Positions 33,930 through 45,000 of a DNA stretch of 64,000 nucleotides are shown here, in pieces. The stretch is from Trichostrongylus colubriformis. Its lineage: Eukaryota; Nematoda; Chromadorea; Rhabditida; Trichostrongylidae. The notes below the pieces were generated by a model that was given only the letters and a program-made list of their open reading frames with translations, searched no databases and had not been told where the DNA came from. The position numbers were made by a program, and so were the translations under genes. The first letter of the stretch is position 1; each line of letters starts with the position of its first letter. The stretch lies in assembly GCA_963978905.1 (NCBI GenBank), contig OZ022259.1:31101994-31165993 (forward strand). The letters are read 5' to 3'.

Positions 33930-35255
33930 GGAGGACTCGAAACGGATGAAGATTTTGCTCCAATCATTGAGGCACTGCGCAAAGGGCGCAACGATGGCAA
34001 GGTTTCGTGGGCGGGTATGAGGAACCCAGTCAGTGTTGCAGATTTTGCTATAGAAGAGGGCGACCTAAAGATGTAAGAGAAAGAATGATGGGAGTCTTAT
34101 TGTGCCACGTAGCAAGCTTTATGAAGTGTTTCACGAGACGCACTTGGGAACATTCACAGGAAACTTTGGTGCGCACTAGTTATTAAACAGGTTAAGAGAG
34201 AGAGGTGTTCTGCCCTACCATGGCACAGGATATACACAGGTGGACCAGAGAATGCCAGCGTTGATTTGCGCACAACGTACGACTACGGATAAAAGTACAG
34301 CCTACGTGGCTTGGGTCGAACTATCCATCCACGGCAGGAGATGTGATATCCCAATAATCCTGGAATGTGCCTTTAAGCCAATTGTGACCGTTGAGCCCTA
34401 CGAAATTGTAGGTGCTGAGATCGGGCATCATGACGAGCGGGAATCGTTACGCGGTCACAGTATTCGACCACTTCTCTAAGTTTGGAGCGACCTAAACAGT
34501 GTCCGAGGAATCAGCTGAAACAATTGCTAAAACTCATTTGTACGATGGATGGCAGAGGGATGCCTTTGGCCGAAGGCAACCCTGTCTGATGAGGGTGGAG
34601 AGTTTCAAAATAGAGTAGAGCTAACCAGGACTACCGAGATTGAACACGTGATGACCAAGGATTATAATCCTAGAAAGAAAGGGATAACTGAGCGGTTGAG
34701 TGGGACTACTGTAGCAATGCTAAGATGAAGCACGATAGCACCGATGAAATGGGGGGTTGGACCTCTGTTCTGCATCTTAGCGTACGATATGACTCCACAT
34801 CATGCCACGGGTGAAGGTCCTTATTTCATATTGCTGCATGGGATGGATTCAGTGCAGTGATACCCAATGGCCGTTTATCTTGGTTCATGAAGGATGAAGG
34901 TAGGGAAGAATATAAGGCACACTTACTGCAAGCAATTGCTGAGTGCACAACACGGTGAAGGAATTTGATGTTCGGCAAAATATGAAGGAACCTATGACGA
35001 GCGCAACAAGGTGGGAAAGTGTAAGCCTCCGAAAGTAGGAGATCGGGTGTATATGTTCGCGCAAAAAGACAAAACCGTGAATTCTCACCTGAATTTTGCC
35101 TGTGAATGGGAAGGTCCATTTCGTGTGCTCGAGATCAGTGAGAATTCTGCAGTGAAAAGTAGAATGGGTAAAAATTCTGAGCCACTTAGGGTGCAATTCG
35201 CCCTTCTCAGAGTTTTACCGTCATATATCCGTGATGAGCGAGTAGATACGTAACA
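33930..35255 (+). mobile_element. Second Gypsy-like integrase relic
   Basis: Frames with stops and shifts show a zinc-region block (about 34090-34280), a core block with TVFDHFSKFGAT (about 34450), and an open C-terminal block at 35011-35253 with KVGDRVYMFAQKDK and WEGPFRVLEIS, typical of the integrase C-terminal domain. No RT part is present directly upstream; the tandem repeat array abuts it. Not the same copy as 24944-28370. Inactive. Confidence 0.8.
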
Positions 35256-35682
35256 TCCACGGGTAAAAGAGGCAGGAAACGAGAGGTAAAAGTTAAGAAA
35301 ATTACTTGTTTCAATTTCAGAGGAGCAGTGTTACACTCGAAACACGACCGAGGACATCTGCTGTACTCGTGCAAGAACGGATGCCTCGAGGGAGTCAGGC
35401 TGAGCGATTTAAGGAACATACAGTTCCCAGGAGTGTTTTCAAAAAATCGTTGGAATCGTTGTGGAATGCATAGAGGGCAGCGAGCATCTTCATAAGGACC
35501 GATATCGATGTCACATCCAAAATCAAGTTCTTTAAAGAACCACATGCTTGGACGAGGAACCGCTAATGAAAGTACTTAGATTGGCGTACAAAAAATGCTT
35601 GGATTGGACTCAATTCGTGTGCATGACGGAAGGTATAAAAACCCACGCTAAAATCGATTCATACAGTTTCGAGCGGAATTAA

Positions 35683-36410
35683 GATGCAGCGCTTAGGAAA
35701 CTGAAGTCGGAACTGGAAGCAGATGAAAAAGTGAAGCGACTTAACAAGGATGAGCCAACAGCATGTGCTGCTCCTGAGAGCGCGGCCCTACTGGAAAAGA
35801 ATGGATCTAACGGAGGGATTCTGACGCGCGTCACAACGTCATTCAGAGACCTACGCAAAGTGTTGAATGAATGGACGATGAATAAGATTTGGGTGTTGGT
35901 ATGGCCCATGGACCAGAGCTTCAAAGATGACGAGATTTGTGCTATTGTGGAAGTATGTGAGCAGCACTTTGGAAGCGGTGGTCGTATTGTCGCCGTTTGG
36001 CCACCGGTACTAGGAAAAACGTGGGCGTATGGAAAATAATGGAAGAAATTTGGACCACGTTGGAGGACTCGATTGATAGCCGAGCGGGGCCAGGGCAGTT
36101 TTTCCATGATCGGGTACGCGAATTGAAAAGGGTAAAGTTTTGTGCAAAGTCGGCACTCCATCGACAGCGCTACCCTACTATGGGTCAGACTGTGCTGTGT
36201 CATGTACGAAAAGTTTGTATGAAACTATTAGGGAAAAAATGACATCTGCAATTCCTTTGCCAGAGCTAAAAATAGTAGAGTTTCAGCCGATGAGGGCACG
36301 TGCTCAGGAGAGGGACGGCACGTGGGGTCATAAGGGCATGGCCTCAAAGCGCCGTCGGTCTAGCGGGAAACAGCACCATATAAGGACGACGTGTGAGTTG
36401 AGAGACGGAT
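35683..36410 (+). pseudogene. Extra ORF downstream of the Gypsy-like integrase, function unknown
   Basis: Three overlapping open frames read on from one another at about 35990 and 36140, consistent with one ancestral frame broken by two shifts. Features: a charged N-terminal helix (about 35690-35750), a region with SFRDLRKVLNEW, KIWVLVWP and CEQHFGSGGR, a middle with IWTTLEDSIDSRAGPGQFFH, and a C-terminus with PLPELKIVEFQP and a basic KRRRSSGK stretch. No hydrophobic signal or membrane segment is seen, so it does not look like an envelope gene. Its position after integrase suggests an accessory retroelement ORF, or a separate gene captured there. Confidence 0.45.
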
Positions 36411-36659
36411 TGATTTCGAACACGCCCGTCCCCACTTATCACAACTGGCGCTCCCCCTGTTTCTCCCCTTCATACTTCAATATATTGGTGTCCGTGTATT
36501 GTATTTTCACAATACGCATTTATTGTTCGTTGTTGTTTTCTCCTGATTTTAATAAATTGTTAGTTACCATATTTTGTTGCCTGCAGTGTAGAAACCGGGT
36601 CGGATACCGGTCGGATACTTCACGTGGGAACCTGCGACTTATGGGGTACAACAGCTGTG

Positions 36660-37170
36660 GAAAGGGCAATCCGAACCTGTAAAGAGAAGCTCAAGAATAA
36701 ACTTCAAATCATGGAGGAAAATTCAAAAGGTCATGGATGAAGTGAACCGAAAACTCGACGCTATCACTCACACAAACGAAAACCAGAGCCCTCCCACGAA
36801 GAGGAAACAGCACGAAGGGGACCCTATCCCACATCGGATCACTATAGCAAGATGTGAACTCAACAATCTGTCATCGTGTCCTGAAAGACAATTTGGAAGT
36901 ACAGGCAAACTGACCCACAGAAACGCAAGATACTTGCCCCTTCTGCAGCGCCGTTGGAACGCACTTACCGGACAATTGTCCCATTGTAACCACAATCGAA
37001 CTACGGACGCGGATTGTACGGCCAAACATGATATGTAAATATGGTCTCGAGGGGGCCCATGAAAGCCCTTGCATCCGCCGATCGAAGTGCCACTATTGCC
37101 GTATGGCAAATCACAATACATCATTATGCAAGACGAAGAGTGAGAGTGGCGTTTTTAAAGGACACGTGAT
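36660..37170 (+). pseudogene. Retroelement gag-like fragment with zinc knuckles
   Basis: A frame with shifts encodes a basic coiled N-terminal part and then several Cys/His clusters: CPFCSAVGTHLPDNCPIV (about 36935), a CKYG...C cluster (about 37035) and CHYCRMANHNTSLCKT (about 37088). Such multi-knuckle gag tails occur in nematode BEL/Pao and Gypsy elements. It follows the unknown ORF in the same direction, perhaps the start of another element copy. Confidence 0.6.
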
Positions 37171-37478
37171 CTACATGAACAACGAGTCTTAAGAAAGGGC
37201 ACCAAAAAGGGCGCGAAACGCAGCCAGGTAGCAAGAGAAACCCCAAAATGTCAACGACACCGCTCTTCTACTTCGCCCCATGGACAAGATTCTCCATTCT
37301 CACTTTATTTGCATTGTTGTGATTGTCTATAAACAACTCGCTAGCATTGTTTTGTTCGTTATCATTAGCTTTCCGCCCATCTCATGATCTGAAAAGGAAG
37401 TTATTTCACACGGTTGCTACATTTCACTTATTGGGCGCTGTTACCTCGCAAGGGATTATCTCACTCTTATTTTTTGCG

Positions 37479-37560
37479 TGAGCCGCGCCGTGCAGACGGC
37501 TCGACATGCTTTTCCGACGACTCATGCAAGTGTTTCAGGGCGTCGCGTCTGCGCTGTTTC
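37479..37560. repeat. Short repeat shared with 40759-40830
   Basis: The words gccgcgccgtgc, gacggctcg, catgctt, ccgac and gactcatgcaagtgtttcag occur here and at 40759-40830 in the same order. It could be the 5' end of a LINE, since a LINE endonuclease fragment begins 250 bp later. Confidence 0.5.
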
Positions 37561-37811
37561 AGAGCGCCGCGGGTTTTTCTCCGAAGAGGGGGTTTTCCTC
37601 CGCCCCTCCCTTACAAAAGAGGAGAAGGAGCGTAGGCGCGTAGAGCGTTCGTCCAATTTCACTAGCCCCGTTACAGATTTGAGTTCTACCGTAGCTTCTC
37701 CAGTTGACCTTTCCGTTGCTAAATAGACCTCCGTCTAAACATTTGTCTATGTCATGCGAATGAGGGAAACCTCTGAATGATCTTCGAAGTTTTCGTGTCA
37801 GAGCCAAGTGC

Positions 37812-38960
37812 ATGATGTCGAACATTAGGTTATTAACAAAAAATATTAATTTGGCTATTGCACAGTTGCTTCATAAGGACTATGACCCGGTCTTCTTGTC
37901 GGAAACATGGTTGAATTCCAGCATTGACGCGTGTTCTCTATTAGGCATCGTAAATTCCCAGTATTCAAATCACAGGTGTGATCGGAGCTACAAGAAAGGA
38001 GGAGGTATTATGATCTGAACCGAAAATTCAATACCGTTCAATTTAGTTTTCAAGAACCTACTAGAGATAAAGCTTATCTTGATCTTGTATTGTGCAATTC
38101 ATCCTCACTTGTTCATGAGCTCAAGGTCCTCCCACCCATAGGCACCAGTGACCATTCATCAGTAGAGTTTCAGATTAAGGTCTCATCGCGGCACAATAAA
38201 GTGCATAGAGCTAGAGATTTCGCTAGAGCTAGCTTTGCGGCTATAGGTGGCTACTTTCTGACATTGACTGGACTGGCTCTTTTGGAACCGTAGACACCGT
38301 AAATGAAATGTACGGAATGTTCTTGGCAATTTTATCCGACACTATTGAAAAGTTTGTTCCCACCCGTAGAATCAAAGTGCTCCACGACTCCTTGCATATC
38401 TTGAACGTGTGATTACTCGCCGCAACAGTCTTTGGACCAGCGCTTCCAAATTAAGTAGCCAATCATCTTGGACGTCATATAAACCTTACACTCAAAAACT
38501 GGACAAGTCCATCGCCAAATACTATGCAAATCTTAAAGCTAAGTTGATAAACTCAAAACACTCTGCAAAGCTATACAAGTACATCAGTGCGAGATTGAAA
38601 GAAACCAGGACTCAACCTGCGCTTATTGTTGACGATACCCGTTTAGCTATAAATGACGAGGATAAGGCAGAGCTCCTCGCTCGGAATTTCCAACGTTCTT
38701 TCGTGATCTCGGAAGAACACGAACGTGTTTATCTCCCTTCGCGTTGCCCTGTCATGGAACCTTCAGTTCGGTTTCATAGGAAAGAAATTTTCAATGTGCT
38801 TTCGAATTGGCCTGGCTCGTCCTCTGTTGCCCCCGACTTTATCCTTTTCGCTTCTATTAAGAAGATTCTCGTACATTTACTCTATCCTTTGGGACATCTT
38901 TTCAATTTGTCGTACATGACGGCAGAAGTTTCGCTTCGAGCAAAGAATACCGCTGTATAA
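37812..38960 (+). mobile_element. CR1/jockey-type LINE fragment (endonuclease to start of RT)
   Basis: Frames with a deletion show endonuclease words VFLSETWLNSSI (about 37895), a GGGIMI patch (about 38000), LDLVLCNSSSL (about 38075) and IGTSDHSSVEF (about 38140). A linker region follows (38409-38957) with KLYKYISARLKE and DEDKAELLARNFQRSF, like the spacer before the reverse transcriptase. It breaks off in the first RT block. The internal part of the endonuclease is missing. Inactive. Confidence 0.8.
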
Positions 38961-41900
38961 GTTCAACGTAGTCTTTCTGCCTGAAATTTTCTTTGGGAGA
39001 GCATGTACTTTTGGGGACGCATTTCTCCATGAGCTACTTGTTCTGTGATACGGTATCCCTTGTTCTCTCCCTCTCCCATCTTTGTCTATTTGGGAGCTTC
39101 TTTCTTTCATTCCTTTGCTTCTTCTTTGTCTTTGACAGGTTTACCCGTGACGGGGGTCTAACCGTCAAACGCTCTGTACCCGCTGTGATCGAAAACGAGT
39201 CCGCGCGCTTAGCGCGTGCACTTCTGTGAGTGATAAGGGACCCCACATCTGGAAATGCTGAGGTAAGAAATATTAAACGTTGATGTACTCATGGGACGTT
39301 AAATATGGATTTAGTAAGTAGTGATCGGACGATCGGTGAGTTTTTTTAAAGTTATGTTTGGATGATTATTCAATTCGTGGTAAAATCAAGAATATAAAAA
39401 ATTCTTAAAAAATAAACAAATGGAAATTTCAGAGTGAAAACCACTCAACCTGTGATGATCTCCAGGGGGCCTGGTGGGCCTGTAACAAAAGTCAGTTATG
39501 GTTATCGTCTCCGTTTCAGCCTCTAACTCAGGGTTTCTGGTGGCCGTTATGACTTTTGCGCGGCCACGGCATGCCCTTTGTCTACGTTTCTGAGGAGTGC
39601 CATCCAGACGAACACGTCAACATTCATGGAACCAATCCAACAACGGCCCCTGACTTAAGAGCAATTAAGACTGGCCGCCACTTTTGAGTACCTAGCAGGC
39701 GGCTCCGAATGGGTGGGTCGTCGTCAGTTCTTACCGCATTAGTTCTCGTGGCCGCGGCTCTTAGCAGATCTCCCTCTTTTTCGTCACTCCTCAAATCATT
39801 CTTCACATGACTTTTGCAACTTCACATTCCTTTCCCAATCAGTGATTTTTTCTTTCTTCTCTATGCCTTTCACTTTCTATCATAACATGTCAACATATCA
39901 TCTGAGCCAACTATTTATTATTATTCCCATCTCGCTTCTCATAAACATCATCTGATCTGGCCTTGGATAAGGGCTGCCGGGACATTTCCTCACGCGTTAT
40001 CTCATTCCCCTTCACTTTCTCAGCCCAAACAATTTTATCTTCTTATTCTACATAAACATCCGGTGACTGTCAGTTATTAGGAATTTGAATTCCTTAGCTT
40101 TACAGTAATCGCGCTTCGATTAGTTGGCTCCGCCCACTCTTGTGGTCTCAGGGGAGCGATCGGTTAATCATTCATTGGTGGTGCAACTACAGCGACCATT
40201 GCGCTCCGGTAACCTCGTCTTGTCTTCATCGTTTTGAGTCACGGGGCCCCCATTAACACGTTCCCGGATCCACTCTGCGGAATCTAGGGCGGTTGCCCTG
40301 ACACCGAGACTTAGTACAGAGGCTTCCGCCACCGAGACCCTGGCAGCCGCCTTGTCCTACCTGGAGGACAACCCCCACATTCGCGGTAGAGAAGCCAAAT
40401 CTCTTCGCGACGCTACCGTCTCCGCCATAACGGAAGTTCGCTAAGACGCCCAAGCAGAGACGTCCCGCCTCACCCAGAAAATAAATGAAGGTAATTCTAA
40501 CCTTTTACTCGACTTAACGTGGCCATTTCGCGCTGCCGGCAAGGACAATTCGTTTTTGGACACACACGATCCCCCCAAGCTATTCCCTCCTGGGGTCGAG
40601 TTCTACAGTGGGCCCACTTGATCAGAGCCGTCATACAACATACCGACATCGACCGTTTCCTTCGACTGATCTAGGGAATTATTCCGGTAAGAGAGTTCCC
40701 TTTCTTTACCTGTCTGGTTTGTTAAAGGCCGTGTCGGACTTTGGGCAAAGGGGGAGGTGTAAGCCGCGCCGTGCCGACGGCTCGGCATGCTTCTCCGATG
40801 ACTCATGCAAGTGTTTCAGGGCGTGCCGATCCGACGGAGCGAGAAAGCGAGGAGTCGACCTTCTGCCTGGACCGGAGGCAACTGCTCCGGTGCCGTACCC
40901 CATCCCCAGGGGGCGAAGCCCTTATTCTGCAAGATAGTCCCGGACTACGAGCGCGCCGTGCTCCTGATCTCTGTGTTCATCAATATGTATTTGTCGACAT
41001 GTCATTAAACCTTATTTCTTTCTTTCGCTGCTTTAAAGATGAACTTATTTATTCTACTTGTACATACAGGAGCACAGGTGGCACCTTCCGCTCCGCCACG
41101 CAGCTGACTTTTGATCGTGTTGCTTTATCGAATGTAAATAAAAGTTTAATTACCCAAGTCTGAGATTGTTCGAACTAGCGTTTCGAGTATCGAAACGAGC
41201 CTAATTGCGGTGTTGTGATCCGGTGTTGATATTCCTATATAGTTTGTTATAGTCTACGAGCTCGCGTGGCGAAGTGAACAACGGTGGCAATTGGCTGACT
41301 TGATGCCGAAGATTCCACGGTACTTAAATAGACAATAAGAAGACGTCAGAAAAGAAGTCAGTTACATTCAATATCCAGCTCAGTGTATACAAGGTGGTGT
41401 GAATTCCACCTAATCCTGAGGATTAAAGGACTTCCAGTGTGGATGGATCACTTCTATCCCCCCCCCGTCGTAGCCACAGAGTCCCCCAAGATGTTCCGAT
41501 GAAATGCAGAAATGCCCCACACTCCAATAAAATGGAAACGGGCTGTTGGTGCTGCGGCGCTCCATCGCGAAGCTTCGCACGCTACCCCCATAGGGGGGTG
41601 TATGTCGTTTGGCGCGGCCCTTGCAGCTAATTTGCCAATGGGGCGCATGGGCCGTCTGGACTCTCCCAGATTTACCTAAGCCTTTTTAGAAGAGGAGCTT
41701 TGGCAGTGCCCCATTGGCAAATTAGCTCCAAGGGGCCGCGCCAAACGACCGTCTCCCCCATAGGGATGTCCCAACAGTCAACATGAAGTGTACGAGTTGT
41801 CGCGCCGTCGCGGTTTCATGCGTTGCAGCCGATCGATACCGGGTTTCGTCATATGTTTTGCCTCACACGCCGACGATACCGTGTGTCGCAAGGTTTCATT

Positions 41901-42040
41901 CTGCCGCGAGTTTTTGATCGTCTCTTGCCCGAGTCATCCATCATTTAGCCGTTTGATTCCAATGTTTTCTCCTCTGTGTGATTGTGGAAGCATTTTTCTT
42001 TAAAGAGCGATAGTTTTCTTGTTTTGAATTGGAGGAATTT
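38961..42040. other. Repeat-rich stretch without a clear gene
   Basis: Pyrimidine-rich tracts, an open stretch near 40260-40440 (plus frame SLRDATVSAITEVR) that could be a retroelement remnant, the repeat at 40759-40830, and a palindrome at 41585-41765. A short acceptor-led open frame at about 39140-39230 has no recognised family. I support no gene here. Confidence 0.35.
41585..41765. repeat. Palindromic MITE-like element
   Basis: The left arm runs through gtcgtttggcgcggccc and ctaatttgccaatgggg. The right arm carries ccccattggcaaattag and gggccgcgccaaacgac, ending ctcccccataggg. The arms pair with few mismatches around a 60-bp loop. Family unknown. Confidence 0.7.
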
Positions 42041-42077
42041 CAGGTTAGCCGAGGAGCTCAAGCTCCCGTTCTCGGGA

Positions 42078-45000
42078 ATGCTTGAAATTGAAGGCATCGG
42101 CAGTGAGGTAAACTTCCTGAATTATTACTTAAGGATAGCTCATATTATATTCCGGTGAAGGTTCCGTAGATCAAAAGTTATTCAACAAAAATTTGCTGAT
42201 TGAATCAACGTCCTGCCTGCTTGGGAAACAGCTAGCGGTCTCGGTCCCAAGGATTTCACTTGGCGCGAGGAAGATGGCTATATCCACATTCTTATGCAAG
42301 TAAAGAAGGCATCAGAAGTAAGGGACCATACAAATATAGCTGTGGCTTAGGGAGTAGGTACTGTTTGAGTCGAGGATGTAGGGCCTCCAGGGTGGAAGAA
42401 CTTCGTCTCCTTCCCTCCTTTCTCTATATTTATATGGTGTCGTTCACTGCTTCACACAGTGCAGCACGCTCTCAATGTTTCTCTGATGGTTTTACTCATA
42501 TCAGCAGGTATTGAGGCCATTTTCTGGTGTTTCAATGGTGGGCGGAGGATTATAAAGATGCTTCAAGTGAGAGTGAGAGTAGTTATTTCGGGTCAAAGAA
42601 AGTCCGGGGGAGACGCAACTTTGCGTCGACGTTTCACCCACGTCAAAGCTTCTTTCCATCCCTAGGCTTCGGCTGAAGCAGATGAGACCTATGCTCTGAC
42701 ATATGTTTTTTTCATGTGGAAGGAGGAGATATCAATTTTAGCCTAAGCCTAGGGAGGGAAAGGAGTTTCGACGTCGACGCAAAGTTGCGTCTCCCCCCAG
42801 ACTTTATTTGACCCGTTTGATATTTGACGTTATTTCGAGGTGAGAATGTTAAAGCTTCGAAGAACATTCGCAACGAGGTGTTCCGGTTCTCTGTTCCTTG
42901 CTGTTGTGAAAGCAAAAGTACGAAAGCGAAAGCGAAAAGGAGTTGTCATATTGAAAAAAATTGATCTTTATTATGTATTCTTTTCTTTTTTATGTATTAT
43001 TCTCTTTATTTGAAGGGGCAATATTGCCAGTTTTAGGTTGTGACAGCTTTCTTTGTCGCCACGCTATCAATAGCTGTTCTTTCTATTTTTGTCAGCGCAT
43101 GGAGGTTAACTGGTCGAAGACCGCTGTTTTATGACCTATTCCTCGTCGAAATACACTCATGGGGTGTAAGAAGATTTGTACAGGTAGGTGTATCGCTGAC
43201 CGGCTTTCGCCAGTAGAAAGAAATTTCATATTCTTGGAATGTTTTATGGCAATCGTCTATCTCCAGCATGACCAGGCTTTGATTGTTGGGTAATTTTCAT
43301 AAAGTTACGCTAGACAGAAAGTTCGCTACACCAACCTTTCTAAACTGGACTACTAGTCATCTTCGAATTCACAATTTTTAATCACTTGCTTAAAGCTGAT
43401 TAATGTTATGGAATTACGAAGGCGTTGAATATGTTTATTTGTATGAAATTTGTTGCAGGTACTACAGCTGGGTCAGGAATTTCGCCCTCTTGGATCATGG
43501 AGTGATGTTATGGCACGCATGAGGTCACGAGCACGCACACAAGTTCAAGCTAACAGCAGCGATTCACAGACCGAAGCCTCTGTCGCATTTGACACAAACG
43601 TGGTTATCCAGTCACCTGCAACGGTAATGGACGACTCAACAGCAAGGTAAGCTATTTTTGCATTTTAATACAGCTATTAGCTTACTATAGTATTACTTAT
43701 ATTGAGCATGAGATACCAAAGCGTGGGCGAAGTGACGTGCCACATTTTATGAATTCTGGAATTTCAGCATCCCTCCACCTTCTTCGTCCACGCTTTGGGA
43801 AATCGAAATGCCTGTGGCGACTTCCGGAAGTGGAGGAAGTGACGTATCACATGAGAGCCATTTTGCCGCTGCTGCTGCCATCGCAGTATTGGGACGAGGG
43901 TGGGCTACCAGTCTCTTTTTATGCTTAGAAAAGTTTAGCTGCTTTGATGAAATAATAAGTGTTCTGAAAACTGGCTTTTACCGTGTGATGTAATGGCTTA
44001 GGCACACTCCTTGTATTAACTTCCTCATCGGCGACCCGGTTGTTTATTTCTGCCCATCGCTTCAATCTTTTTGTATTTGGGTATCTTGGGTAACACATAG
44101 TCTGCTGTTATGACGGATGCAAATTGAAACTGTTGCAGAGGTTTTCAAGCAACGTCGTCGGGAACGATGGAAGTCATCGTGCCTGGTATACCAAACGTTT
44201 CTGCTGTAGGAGTATCAGCCGTCAATGGGGAAGGCAGCAGTGACCATACAAGCGAGCGATCTCATGGCATAACCAGTATAGTGATGCCAATGAACATTAG
44301 CGTTGTAAACGATGAACTAGATGGCAATCGGGTTCGTTATTCACTTTGTCAGCAGTATTTCCTTCCTTTAAACGTTCATTGTGTATGCATATCTTTAGGT
44401 TAGTATTACCCATGGTCAAGGAACTTCTAGTGCTCAAGGAAATCCTTCTCATCAGCAAGAGGATTCTGCAGCGAACAGCGTGCAGAGCAGTTGTGCAGAA
44501 GGTAGCGATCCATTGAGGACTCCCTCTTCGAAGTGGATCATGCTTAATTTACTTCCGTACAGGTACTGTTTCAGACGAGAAAGGACAGGACCACAGTAGT
44601 GGTTCTATAGAAGCAGAAGGGGATTCTGTAATTCGCCTTAAATTCCTCGATGATACTCAAAGAGATGCACGTACTACCATGACCGATACTATCGGAAAAT
44701 TCAAAAGGTATGCTTGTTGTCATGCTGGCAGAGAGTTTAGATCGTTTCTTATCAACGTAGATTACGAGTGATTACGTTCCAGTGTCCATTTTGGAGATGC
44801 TGTCGCTGCCGGCCGAGTCGTTAGACTTATCTATCAGGGTGGGCGTTTGAACTTGTTCATCTTCGTTTTATTTGGCAAACGGATCAATTATTGAACTGTC
44901 AGAGCTTCTTATTAGTGCGGGCCCTGTCTTTTCTCTGTTGAAACCTTTGCACGATGGGCTTGGAAATTGTCCATGTTTAGGCCAGCTTCTTCGGGAGGAT

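Noticed and set aside
40253..40937. Gly-rich and Arg-rich open frames
   Set aside because: Composition effect of a repeat; no domain. Possibly a retroelement remnant, noted only in the region entry.
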